Part shown: piece by piece, positions 28,879 through 37,770 of the stretch
How positions within the stretch are numbered: the first letter of the stretch is position 1
Layout of the letters: every line of letters starts with the position of its first letter
Source: Gammaproteobacteria bacterium
GTDB taxonomy: Bacteria; Pseudomonadota; Gammaproteobacteria; Pseudomonadales; Porticoccaceae
Reading direction: 5' to 3'
Assembly (NCBI GenBank): GCA_003645535.1
Contig: QNFP01000010.1
Span: forward strand, 1-39,968
DNA: 39,968 nt
Translations under genes and position numbers: made by a program
Notes under the pieces: generated by a model
Seen by the model: only the letters and a program-made list of their open reading frames with translations
Told to the model about the DNA's origin: nothing
Databases searched by the model: none

Positions 28879-30225
28879 TTAATCGTCGTCGGACTTTGGC
28901 TCGTCCGGCGTCTCTGGCTCGTCTGGCTCGTCCGGCTTCAGGGCATCTTCGTAACTAGCTGGTTCATCACTGACCTGTGCGCAAGACGTCAGATAATCCA
29001 CCACCTGCTCTTCCATAACTGCAGATTGAACCCCGTTTAGTGCCTGCTCATTGCTGTAATAATATTGCACCACCTGATCTGGCTGGTCATAGGTGGCCGC
29101 CATCTCTTCGATTTGAACCCGTACTTTGTCAGCATCGACCTCAAGCTCAGCAAAACGAGTGATCTCGGCGACCAGCAAGCCCAGGGTAACCCTTCTTTCC
29201 GCCTCTGCAAAAAATAGTTCATCTGGAAAAATGGATGCGTCAAATTGTTGGCCAGCGCCAAACTGAGAAACCATCTGCTGACGCAGTCCGGCTATTTCGC
29301 TGCCAACCAGAGCTTTTGGTACTTCAATATCGTGGAGGTCACTCAGGGCCTTAAACATACGTCCTTTGACCTTGGCCTTTATAGCCCGTCCGAGCTCGCG
29401 CTCCATATTGCTGAGCACCTCTTTACGAAATGCCTCTTCGCCACCCTCTTTCACTCCAAATTGAGCAAAAAGCTCGTCATCCAGCTCAGGAAACTGCTGT
29501 TCGTTAACCGAATTTACCTTGATATAGAACTCAACTGCGGCACCTTTAAGGTCTTCCGCCTGGTAGTCTTCAGGAAAGGTCAAAGGAACTGTCTTTTCTT
29601 CACCAGCCGACATCCCTGTAATTGCATCTTCAAAACCATGCACCATACGTCCCGAACCCAGCACCAGATCAGAACCTTCAGCCTGTCCGCCTTCAAATTC
29701 CTGGCCATCCCTGGTGCCTCTGTAATCAATGTTAACTCTATCCTGCTCAGCGGCAGCCCGGTCAACTTCCTCCCAGCTAGCTCTTTGTTGGCGGATACTC
29801 TGTATTACCTTGTCAGTATCTTCTTCGCTGATATCAACTACCGGTTGAGCAACACTAATGCTGGCAAGATCTACAAGCTCGATTTCAGGATAAACTTCAA
29901 ACGTAGCAACGTATTCAAGATCCTTCCCCTGCTCATTTTTTATTTCCTCGATGTCTGGCTGACCCGCCGGACGCACGTCTTCCTGAGATATTGCCTCGTA
30001 GAATGAGCGGTTCACTACCTCACCGACTACTTCCTGACGCACCCCAGCACCAAAACGCTGACGCACCACCTTGAACGGCACCTTACCCGGCCGAAAGCCA
30101 GACAACTGCACTGAGCGGGCAGACTCCTGCAGCTTTGCAGTCACTTTTTCATCAACTTCTTCAGCGGATACGCCTACTGTTAAACGCCGTTCCAACCCGG
30201 AAGTTTTCTCGATGGAAACCTGCAT
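28879..30225 (-). CDS. tig: Trigger factor (ribosome-associated chaperone)
   Basis: Trigger factor binds at the ribosome exit tunnel and shields nascent chains. The 448 residues contain the N-terminal ribosome-binding domain with signature GFRPGKVPFKVVRQRFG, the FKBP-type isomerase domain around 160-245 (VNIDYRGTRDGQEFEGG), and the C-terminal chaperone arms. The extreme C-terminus is an acidic Pro-rich tail (DEPDEPETPDEPKSDDD) encoded by 9-bp tandem repeats. It stands upstream of clpP with 118 bp between and follows tRNA-Leu. Confidence 0.97.
   Translation of the reverse strand: MQVSIEKTSGLERRLTVGVSAEEVDEKVTAKLQESARSVQLSGFRPGKVPFKVVRQRFGAGVRQEVVGEVVNRSFYEAISQEDVRPAGQPDIEEIKNEQGKDLEYVATFEVYPEIELVDLASISVAQPVVDISEEDTDKVIQSIRQQRASWEEVDRAAAEQDRVNIDYRGTRDGQEFEGGQAEGSDLVLGSGRMVHGFEDAITGMSAGEEKTVPLTFPEDYQAEDLKGAAVEFYIKVNSVNEQQFPELDDELFAQFGVKEGGEEAFRKEVLSNMERELGRAIKAKVKGRMFKALSDLHDIEVPKALVGSEIAGLRQQMVSQFGAGQQFDASIFPDELFFAEAERRVTLGLLVAEITRFAELEVDADKVRVQIEEMAATYDQPDQVVQYYYSNEQALNGVQSAVMEEQVVDYLTSCAQVSDEPASYEDALKPDEPDEPETPDEPKSDDD
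28898..28933. repeat. 9-bp tandem repeats at the 3' end of tig
   Basis: Four in-frame 9-base units, GGCTCGTCC GGCGTCTCT GGCTCGTCT GGCTCGTCC, encode the P-D/E-E/T acidic tail of trigger factor. This is a slippage-prone end that could vary in length between strains. Confidence 0.7.
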
Positions 30226-30297
30226 GAATTTTCCTCAATACGTGTATAAAAAATCTTATGAAGTGCTTCGCTTCGGTGAAACACATTGCATATTAAT

Positions 30298-30382
<85 letters not shown>

Positions 30383-30499
30383 CTACGTTCTCACAGCCGT
30401 CCAGGACTGAGCCCTCAAAAAAGGGTGCAGATTTTGCCACACCACCAGGCACTGGGCAACCTGATCATGCACTTATCCAAATTGTTGTCGGCCCGCAAC

Positions 30500-31864
30500 C
30501 TACCGGGGGAATGACACAAGCACCACGCACGGCCCCACTGACAAATTACGAAATTCAATGTCTTCACAATAAGCAGGAACAAATACTGCCTGTTCACTGC
30601 TTATTTTCCGCACCCCGAAACCTAAGGTACCCACCACTGCAATGACCAACGCATAAGACTCAATTTTTGGCAGCAACCAGCTGGCATCCTTCTCAAGCGT
30701 AATTCGCTGCACTGCAAAGTCAGGGAAGCTCACGATCTGCTCTCGTTTTACTGCCTCGCCATCCTCTAAAACTGTCAGACCCTGGGCTTCGGCTGGATCC
30801 AAAATCATTAGCTCAACAGCTTCGTTGGTATCCCAGGACTTTTGAGTTAGTACCTTCTGTGCAAAAGAAAGAATTTTTCGTTCATAGGCAGGAGTTTGAA
30901 ATTCCACCGTGCGCACACCGTGTTGTAAAGCATGGGGCATTAGCAACGGCACTTTTACAACATCTCCCACCTGCAGCGGCATTAGCTGAGTAAAACTGTC
31001 CATAGCCTCTCTCAAGAGGGCCTCCGTCTCACGTAACTCACCGGGCACCTCTCCATGCCACTGCTTTGCCTGAAGCGCCGGCACTGGCTCATCAGGCGCT
31101 ATACCATCACGCTTGCGCATACCATCGATGAGCACATCGACTTGTTTTCGAACTCCGCGGTAGGCTTTCACAGCGTCCCGGTAGGCCGACCGAAACGCCC
31201 TGTCATTATCGAATCGTTTGCGCATCTCGTCTGAAAAACCATAGCGAATACCGCCAATGCCATCCGGCCATGCTTCTTTGTCCACATGTGTAACCACATA
31301 GACTTCGCGCTTTTCCTGATGAAGCTCGAAATAGAGATCGCCGTACACCGGATCAGGCAGTGGGTCGAGAATTTTTAGCAAATTAGGCGGCTGATCGCCA
31401 ACTCCTGTTAAATAGCCCGGCAAAATGCCGATAAGCCAGGCCAGTGGAACAGCATAATTACCATCGCTGACAAGAGACAATCCTCTTTGTTCGATACCTG
31501 TGTACCAGATTTCCTGCCCCCAGGGTTTAGGGATGCTAACCGGCTCCAGTTTCAATGGCTGGGAAAGATCAACCAGGGGTACTTGGCACGCGCGAGCCAG
31601 ATCGGTAAGCGCAGCCTGGGAAATTTCCACTCCTGCTAAGGCATTCACTGCCGCCGCAACTACCGGCTCGTTTGCTTCGGCAACTAACAGCCAAATCTTG
31701 CCATGCTCATTATCGTCCGCTAGCGCTACCACCAGCAGCTGTATTTGCGGACTATCAGGTAAATACCACTGTCTAAAATTGTAAAAAAAAGCAGTGGAGC
31801 CGCCTTTTCCCAGTGCGGACAGGATTTCCGTGGCTTGCTCTCCCTGCATTACTCGAAGCGCCAT
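30500..31864 (-). CDS. Type I phosphomannose isomerase-like cupin protein
   Basis: The 454 residues resemble class I mannose-6-phosphate isomerase in parts. PKPWGQEIWYTGIEQRGLS is the PMI-type beginning of the catalytic domain. DLYFELHQEKREVYVVTHVD takes the place of the usual QVHP and TExWYVL segments. VPLLMPHALQHGVRTVEFQT matches the VPxGxxHA...E motif. Metal ligands are therefore only partly recognisable. The first 100 residues form an extra N-terminal domain, and the last 100 residues another cupin-like lobe. A real isomerase, a related sugar-phosphate enzyme or a non-catalytic homologue are all possible. No sugar genes are adjacent. It starts at ATG and overlaps nothing. Confidence 0.6.
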   Translation of the reverse strand: MALRVMQGEQATEILSALGKGGSTAFFYNFRQWYLPDSPQIQLLVVALADDNEHGKIWLLVAEANEPVVAAAVNALAGVEISQAALTDLARACQVPLVDLSQPLKLEPVSIPKPWGQEIWYTGIEQRGLSLVSDGNYAVPLAWLIGILPGYLTGVGDQPPNLLKILDPLPDPVYGDLYFELHQEKREVYVVTHVDKEAWPDGIGGIRYGFSDEMRKRFDNDRAFRSAYRDAVKAYRGVRKQVDVLIDGMRKRDGIAPDEPVPALQAKQWHGEVPGELRETEALLREAMDSFTQLMPLQVGDVVKVPLLMPHALQHGVRTVEFQTPAYERKILSFAQKVLTQKSWDTNEAVELMILDPAEAQGLTVLEDGEAVKREQIVSFPDFAVQRITLEKDASWLLPKIESYALVIAVVGTLGFGVRKISSEQAVFVPAYCEDIEFRNLSVGPCVVLVSFPR

Positions 31865-32102
31865 AGTTATACTCTGTTAGTTGACACCAAAATACTACCA
31901 AATTGGCCCGTGATCAGACACCATTCGCAGGATCAAAGCAGCAAAATATGAACATATTGTTGATGGCCAAAGCCGCAGCTTTGTAATTTGCTGGTATTCT
32001 CGGCAAGCTCGCAGCTGCCTCCTTGCTCCTGACACCTTACTCATGATCAGGGAATATCAATCCTTTACATTTATCTCAACTATCAATCAGCGCAACTAAC
32101 GA

Positions 32103-33266
32103 TCAGTGCAATCGAGGATCCCGAAACCCAAACCAGGCTATTACTGCAGCTATAGCGCATAAAAAGGAAGCAGTTCCAAAAACAAACTCGGCACCCTCAG
32201 ACCAGTATCTACCGGCCAAAAAGGAACCCAACGCACCACCAATTCCAAAACTGACCGCTCCATAAAGGGCCTGACCACCACCCTGGGTACTGGGCTTAAA
32301 CAGTCGCCGAATCGTATCGATAGCAGCCGCATGAAAAGTACCAAAGGTAAACGCGTGCAAACACTGCGCAAATATCAGCAAGCCAAACCAGTGACTGCCA
32401 TAACCTATAATAAACCAGCGCAGCGCAGCCAATACGAGACTCGCGATCAATACAGTACGAATTCCAAAACTGAGCAGCAGGTTGTGCATAACTATAAAAA
32501 CAACCACTTCGGCAACAACTCCAATTGACCACAACATACCAATAGCAGTACGCGTATAACCCAGCTCCTCCATGTAGATACTGAAAAAGCTGTAGTAGGC
32601 CCCATGGGCAATTTGCAAAAGGATACCGGCACACAGGAAAGCCAGCACCGAACCCTGCATGGCCGCCCGCCACAGGCTATCACGCTGTACCCGAGTGCCT
32701 TCCTCCAGAGGTTTTGGAATAGTCAGGCTACTCAAAAAAATAGTTGCTAATAGCCCGAGAGCCAACCACGGAAAAGTATCGATCCCCGCGTTTTCATATA
32801 GCTTGCCAGCACCTGTCACCGCGATAATAAAGCCAACCGAGCCCCATAAGCGCAAGCGGCTATAGCGCTCAGGTTTATCCGCCAGGTAATTGAGCGTAAT
32901 AACTTCGTGCTGAGGTAGAACGGCATTCCAGAAAAAGCTATAGCTGACCATAACTATGGCTAACCACCAAAACCCGTCGTCAATAAACACGCCGGTAAAA
33001 CAGATAAAGCCCAGCAACGAACCGAGCTGAATGATACCGAGGCGACGGCCAGTAGTGTCCGCCAGCCAACTCCAGATATTGGGCGCCACAACCTTGGTAA
33101 GCATAGGGATGGCCAGCAAAGCACCTATGTGCTCGGCATCAAAGCCCGCATTCTGCAAATAGAGTGGCCAATAGGGAAACATGCCCCCTAACAGGGCGAA
33201 ATAGAAAAAATAGAACCCGGAGAGCCGCCAGTACGGTACTACAGTGGTGGTCCCTCCGCTCAACAC
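32103..33266 (-). CDS. MFS transporter, phenylpropionate-permease-like family
   Basis: The 387 residues form about 12 membrane helices. The first begins at YWRLSGFYFFYFALLGGMFP, a motif of the HcaT-like / MFS_1-like group, together with ADTTGRRLGIIQ after helix 2. The start is a GTG that directly follows the aroC TAG (TAGGTG), so translation is coupled to aroC. A TTG three bases later is the alternative start. Pseudomonas also has an MFS gene next to aroC, as I recall. The substrate is unknown. Confidence 0.87.
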   Translation of the reverse strand: MLSGGTTTVVPYWRLSGFYFFYFALLGGMFPYWPLYLQNAGFDAEHIGALLAIPMLTKVVAPNIWSWLADTTGRRLGIIQLGSLLGFICFTGVFIDDGFWWLAIVMVSYSFFWNAVLPQHEVITLNYLADKPERYSRLRLWGSVGFIIAVTGAGKLYENAGIDTFPWLALGLLATIFLSSLTIPKPLEEGTRVQRDSLWRAAMQGSVLAFLCAGILLQIAHGAYYSFFSIYMEELGYTRTAIGMLWSIGVVAEVVVFIVMHNLLLSFGIRTVLIASLVLAALRWFIIGYGSHWFGLLIFAQCLHAFTFGTFHAAAIDTIRRLFKPSTQGGGQALYGAVSFGIGGALGSFLAGRYWSEGAEFVFGTASFLCAIAAVIAWFGFRDPRLH

Positions 33267-34370
33267 CTAACTGGAAATTTCAGGCGGAATAATTAGATTC
33301 GTGCCAGGCCGCTCGCCGGTCTGGCCTCTATGGCGTAAGGCGTGATCCATCAACACCAGCGCGAGCATCGCCTCGGCAATAGGTGTTGCACGAATGCCAA
33401 CACACGGGTCATGCCTGCCAGTTGTGGAGACTTCGACCGACTTACCGCTCACATCGACAGATCGTCCCGGGATGCGCAGACTGGAGGTAGGTTTCAACGC
33501 GAGGTGGGCAGTAATCGTCTGCCCCGTTGAGATACCACCTACGACGCCTCCGGCGTGGTTTGACAGGAAACCCTCGGGCGTCATTTCATCGCGATGTTCA
33601 GTGCCCTTTTGCTCTACACAGGCGAAACCATCGCCAATCTCGACCCCCTTGACTGCATTAATTCCCATTAGCGCGCCGGCAATTTCTGCATCGAGTCGGT
33701 CAAATACCGGCTCGCCCCAACCCGGCGGTACGCCACGTGCGGTAACGGTCACTCTGGCACCGATGGAATTCCCTTCCTTTACCAGTGTCTGCATAAATGC
33801 TTCCATTTCAGCTACTTTGTCTGCATCCGGGCAGAAAAACGGATTGTTGGCAATCTCATCCCAGTCCACTTTCTCTATGGCAATAGGCCCAAGCTGGCTA
33901 AGATAACCCCTGATTTCTACGTCATATTGTTCCTGCAAATATTTTTTGGCTATGCCCCCGGCAGCAACCCGCATGGCGGTTTCACGGGCCGATGCGCGTC
34001 CGCCCCCCCGATAATCCCGTACACCGTATTTTTGCATATAGGTGTAATCGGCGTGGGCTGGTCTGTACAAATCCTTGATGGCACCATAGTCCTTAGAGCG
34101 TTGGTCAGTGTTTTCAATCAGCAGACCAATTGGCGTGCCCGTGGTTTTACCTTCGAACACGCCAGATAAAATACGCACACAATCAGCTTCTCGACGCTGA
34201 GTTGTATAGCGAGACTGTCCGGGCTTACGGCGATCCAGATCATGTTGCAAGTCAGCTTCGCACAATTCAAGCCCCGGTGGGCAACCATCAATAATGCAGC
34301 CAAGCGCTGGCCCGTGACTCTCGCCAAAAGTAGTTACTGTAAATATTTTCCCTACGGTATTACCTGACAC
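33267..34370 (-). CDS. aroC: Chorismate synthase
   Basis: AroC converts 5-enolpyruvylshikimate-3-phosphate to chorismate with reduced FMN, the last shared step to aromatic amino acids and folate. The 367 residues show the signatures [28 protein letters not shown] and [20 protein letters not shown]. The size is standard. Its end abuts the MFS gene. prmB lies about 100 bp upstream on the same strand, probably in the same transcript. Confidence 0.98.
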   Translation of the reverse strand: MSGNTVGKIFTVTTFGESHGPALGCIIDGCPPGLELCEADLQHDLDRRKPGQSRYTTQRREADCVRILSGVFEGKTTGTPIGLLIENTDQRSKDYGAIKDLYRPAHADYTYMQKYGVRDYRGGGRASARETAMRVAAGGIAKKYLQEQYDVEIRGYLSQLGPIAIEKVDWDEIANNPFFCPDADKVAEMEAFMQTLVKEGNSIGARVTVTARGVPPGWGEPVFDRLDAEIAGALMGINAVKGVEIGDGFACVEQKGTEHRDEMTPEGFLSNHAGGVVGGISTGQTITAHLALKPTSSLRIPGRSVDVSGKSVEVSTTGRHDPCVGIRATPIAEAMLALVLMDHALRHRGQTGERPGTNLIIPPEISS

Positions 34371-34474
34371 CCCTTACCTCTATGATGATTAACTATCGAT
34401 TTGATTACGTTGATTCATTATAAACGCTGCACAGCCATTTCTGAGTTCTTTGATGCAGATATCCATCGATATAT

Positions 34475-35383
34475 CTACCCCAAACAGTCTGCACAGGCAA
34501 TCAGGTCCTGACGATACAGGATGAAGACACCCTGCCCACCACGTTCAAAGTCCAGCCAGTTAAAAGGCACACCGGGAAATTCTTCTTCTAAATGTTCACG
34601 GCTATTCCCCACCTCAACGCACAAACAACCCTTTTCAGATAAATATTCTGCGGCTTCACGTAACAGGCGTCGAGTGAAGTCAAGGCCATCTCGTCCGGAC
34701 GCTAGTGCCAGCTTTGGTTCATGCCGGTATTCCTCGGGCATCATCGACAAATCATCAGCATCTACATAGGGTGGGTTAGCAACAATGAAATCAAAACACT
34801 CACTGACAGCTGCAAACAAATCAGACTCGACGGTCGTCACCCTCTCACCTACCTCATGCTCTGCTATATTTTTCTCTGCCACGGCCAGCGCGTCCCTGGA
34901 TATATCACTTAACAGCACCTGAGCATCAGGAAAGGCCAGCGCGCAGGCTATACCAATACAGCCCGAGCCAGTACACAGATCCAGAATACGTTGCGGCTGA
35001 ATGTATAACCAGGGTGCAAATTCACTTTCAATTAACTCAGCAATCGGTGAGCGAGGAATCAGCACCCTGTCATCAACGTGAAACTTCAAACCCGCAAACC
35101 AGCTCTCACCGATCAAATACGGTGTCGGGACACGTTGACCTATCCGTTGTTCAAATATGTCGGCAACAGCATCTTTTTCAGCATCGGTCAGCCGTGCATC
35201 CAGCACTTCAAGCTTACTGTACGGGGATAGATGCAAACTATGTAATACCAGCGCAGTGGCCTCGTCCCAGGCGTTATCCGTGCCATGGCCAAAATACAAA
35301 CCAGCGCGATTAAACGAACTTGCACCGTAGCGAATATAATCGCGAACCGTATTCAACTGTTCTTTAATTGAACTATCTAACAA
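34475..35383 (-). CDS. prmB: Ribosomal protein L3 glutamine methyltransferase PrmB
   Basis: PrmB methylates a glutamine of ribosomal protein uL3. Of 302 residues, the N-terminal helical domain runs to about 110. The SAM-binding motif I is [19 protein letters not shown], and the substrate-binding signature of the glutamine methyltransferases is NPPYVDADD. The similar HemK/PrmC enzyme for release factors is usually next to prfA, whereas the neighbour aroC points to PrmB. It is divergent from folE across 125 bp. Confidence 0.94.
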   Translation of the reverse strand: MLDSSIKEQLNTVRDYIRYGASSFNRAGLYFGHGTDNAWDEATALVLHSLHLSPYSKLEVLDARLTDAEKDAVADIFEQRIGQRVPTPYLIGESWFAGLKFHVDDRVLIPRSPIAELIESEFAPWLYIQPQRILDLCTGSGCIGIACALAFPDAQVLLSDISRDALAVAEKNIAEHEVGERVTTVESDLFAAVSECFDFIVANPPYVDADDLSMMPEEYRHEPKLALASGRDGLDFTRRLLREAAEYLSEKGCLCVEVGNSREHLEEEFPGVPFNWLDFERGGQGVFILYRQDLIACADCLG

Positions 35384-35508
35384 CGCACATCACCTGCATA
35401 AAAAGTGCCTATTTTAACCTTTAGATAGAAAATAAATCTTTACCTTTTTAACAAGTTATCATAGGGTATCCGGCCTTTTTATAGCCGCATTAAAAATGCC
35501 GATTATCT

Positions 35509-36048
35509 ATGAAAGATGCATACGCTAGGATTATTGAGCATATTGGAGAAGACCTTTCCCGACCCGGGCTGATAAATACACCGGAGCGTGCTGCCAAGGC
35601 ATTTGAATTCCTCACTAGTGGTTATCACCAAAATATCGATGAGGTTGTCAATGAAGCACTATTTCCCAGTGATTCGAGCGAAATGGTCATCGTCAAGGAT
35701 ATTGAGCTCTACTCTTTATGTGAACATCATCTGTTGCCGTTTGTAGGCAAGGCCCACGTCTCTTACATTCCCAATGGCATGGTACTCGGCCTTTCCAAGG
35801 TAGCCAGAGTAGTTGACATGTTTGCGCGACGCCTGCAGATCCAGGAAAACCTCGCCACACAGATTGCCACCACCATAGAAGAAGTGACCGGTGCATTAGG
35901 TGTGGGTGTCATTCTGGAAGCCAAGCATATGTGTATGATGATGCGCGGTGTAGAAAAGCAAAACTCTACGATGAAAACTTCCGCGATGCTGGGTGTTTTC
36001 CGTAGCAGTCAGACGACACGTCAGGAGTTTTTATCCTTAATCCAGTAG
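35509..36048 (+). CDS. folE: GTP cyclohydrolase I
   Basis: FolE opens GTP to 7,8-dihydroneopterin triphosphate, the first step of folate synthesis. The 179 residues have zinc ligands Cys71 and His74 ([14 protein letters not shown]) and Cys142 ([14 protein letters not shown]). The basic [11 protein letters not shown] helix is conserved. It is a short FolE-I form. The gene is divergent from prmB. The stop codon lies in the first unit of a 16-bp tandem repeat. Together with aroC it supplies folate precursors. Confidence 0.97.
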   Translation: MKDAYARIIEHIGEDLSRPGLINTPERAAKAFEFLTSGYHQNIDEVVNEALFPSDSSEMVIVKDIELYSLCEHHLLPFVGKAHVSYIPNGMVLGLSKVARVVDMFARRLQIQENLATQIATTIEEVTGALGVGVILEAKHMCMMMRGVEKQNSTMKTSAMLGVFRSSQTTRQEFLSLIQ

Positions 36049-36100
36049 ACGCTTAAACCAATAGACTCCTAATCCAATAGACTCCTAATCCAACAGATCA
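36042..36100. repeat. 16-bp tandem repeat beginning at the folE stop codon
   Basis: Units are ccagtagacgcttaaa (holding the TAG stop), then two identical copies of ccaatagactcctaat, then a partial ccaacagatcagg. The period is exactly 16. The repeats create extra TAG and TAA codons after the stop. Confidence 0.8.
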
Positions 36101-36114
36101 GGCCGCCCTGAACC

Positions 36115-36582
36115 TTAACTGCCCGGCATCTGTAACCAGGCCAAATCGGCATAGCCGGGCGATATCGCCTCGGTTTCCAGTGCGACCAGCCAGGCCGGCT
36201 CAATCGCCCGCAGTTGTGAATCACCCACCAACGCACTGAGCACATTGCCAATGAATGGTTGATGAGTAACCAGTAATGCAGCTACTGGATTCAGCTTATT
36301 GAGCAAACCAGCCAGCACCGTAATATTACTGTCGGGTGTCAGCTCATCACAGACAAGTAACTCACCCTGGAAGTTAAGTCGTTCACTGACTATGCCCGCA
36401 GTCTGACGCGTGCGGAGATAAGGGCTGGTAATGATCATTTCCAGATCACCAAGTACGGCTTCACGACGGTCTATCACTGCCGCCACCTGCCGACGCCCCT
36501 GTTCGGTCAACGGCCGCTCAGCATCAGCGCCGGCACCAGCTACATTAACGGCCATACCATGGCGCATAAAATACAGTTTCAT
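36115..36582 (-). CDS. sixA: Phosphohistidine phosphatase SixA
   Basis: SixA removes phosphate from histidine residues of phosphorelay proteins, such as the Hpt domain of ArcB or the PTS-Ntr proteins. The 155 residues contain the histidine-phosphatase RHG motif (MKLYFMRHGMA, His8) and the second catalytic histidine in LLVTHQPFIGN. It follows gpsA with a 39-bp gap, so a gpsA-sixA transcript is likely. The target cannot be told from the window. Confidence 0.92.
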   Translation of the reverse strand: MKLYFMRHGMAVNVAGAGADAERPLTEQGRRQVAAVIDRREAVLGDLEMIITSPYLRTRQTAGIVSERLNFQGELLVCDELTPDSNITVLAGLLNKLNPVAALLVTHQPFIGNVLSALVGDSQLRAIEPAWLVALETEAISPGYADLAWLQMPGS

Positions 36583-36621
36583 TCCTTAACTAGCTGCCCT
36601 GATTAACCATGTTTACAAAAG

Positions 36622-37641
36622 CTACTGAACGCGGAACTCAACATCTTCTGTCTGAGTTGATACCATCATCGTCTTTATGACATCGCTAATCGATGCACCG
36701 TTAAACATAACTTCGTAGAGCCCGGTAACCAGCGGCATATATATATCCAGTTCATCGGCCTTTAGTTTGACGGTGCGTGTGGTGTTAACGCCTTCCGCCA
36801 CTTGCCCCACTTCTTCAATCGCTTCTTCCAGCGATTTACCCCGGCCCAATGCCTGGCCAATACGATAATTTCGACTCAGCGGCGAAGTACACGTTACAAA
36901 CAGATCGCCCACCCCGCTCAAGCCGATAAAGGTCATGGGATCAGCTCCAAGACGCGTTGCAAAACGAGTCATTTCCGCAAGACTCCTGGTGATAAGCATA
37001 CTCATCGTGTTTTGCCCGAGGTCCATGGCTGAAGCAATTCCCGCTGCTATCGCATATATATTCTTAAGTGCTCCTGCCAGCTCAACACCAAACATATCGT
37101 GATTTGCATAAACTCTGAAAAACGTGGTCCCCAATATTTTCTGTACCGTGCTACATAGCCCCTCATCAGCGCTGGCGATCACCGTCGCAGTTAATTCCTG
37201 ACGAGCAACCTCTCGCGCCAGGTTGGGGCCACTGATCACCCCCACTCTGGGCTGGTCAAGCTCTTCTGTAAGCACGCTACTCATTAACCTGAACGTATCA
37301 CCCTCTATACCCTTGGCAGTGCTGACCGCCATAGTGCCCGGCTCGATAAAATCTGCAGCATGCCGACAAACATCGCGAAATGCTTTGCTCGGCACCGAAA
37401 AGAACACCAACTTTGCACCATGTAGAGCCACCGCCAGGTCTGAGGTGATATGCAGGCGCTTATCGAGCTTATACCCAGGCAAATAGCGATCATTCTCGTG
37501 GTGGCGCCGACAGCGTTGTACATTCTCTTCATCACGCATCCACAAGGTAGTGTGCGCACCGTTGGCAGCGATCATATTAGCTATCGCGGTGCCAAAGCTA
37601 CCGCCGCCTAATACCGTAATGTTGTTATTTTTTTCAGTCAT
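36622..37641 (-). CDS. gpsA: Glycerol-3-phosphate dehydrogenase [NAD(P)+]
   Basis: GpsA makes sn-glycerol-3-phosphate from dihydroxyacetone phosphate for phospholipid synthesis. The 339 residues carry the Rossmann NAD motif ITVLGGGSFGTAIANM, the catalytic lysine in AGALKNIYAIAAGIA, and GLSGVGDLFVTCTS. The length and motifs are standard. It lies between htpG and sixA on the same strand, and the 129-bp gap from htpG suggests its own promoter. Confidence 0.97.
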   Translation of the reverse strand: MTEKNNNITVLGGGSFGTAIANMIAANGAHTTLWMRDEENVQRCRRHHENDRYLPGYKLDKRLHITSDLAVALHGAKLVFFSVPSKAFRDVCRHAADFIEPGTMAVSTAKGIEGDTFRLMSSVLTEELDQPRVGVISGPNLAREVARQELTATVIASADEGLCSTVQKILGTTFFRVYANHDMFGVELAGALKNIYAIAAGIASAMDLGQNTMSMLITRSLAEMTRFATRLGADPMTFIGLSGVGDLFVTCTSPLSRNYRIGQALGRGKSLEEAIEEVGQVAEGVNTTRTVKLKADELDIYMPLVTGLYEVMFNGASISDVIKTMMVSTQTEDVEFRVQ

Positions 37642-37770
37642 TAACCATTCACTATGGCGACAGTAAAGTCATTATCAGGACGGTCCGGCCTTCCATTACT
37701 GGTTTGCGTCGGCAGGCTGCAACCCTACAGCCTCCCGGGGTCTGTTATCATCCAATTAGTGTTAACTGCC

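Noticed and set aside
29245-30006. Long plus-strand ORF (253 aa)
   Set aside because: It lies fully antisense to tig, whose conserved trigger-factor domains dictate the coding strand. It has no ribosome-binding site or family resemblance.
37714-37733. Hairpin AGGCTG...CAGCCT after htpG
   Set aside because: The 6-bp stem lacks a U-tract on the minus strand, so it is not a convincing intrinsic terminator.
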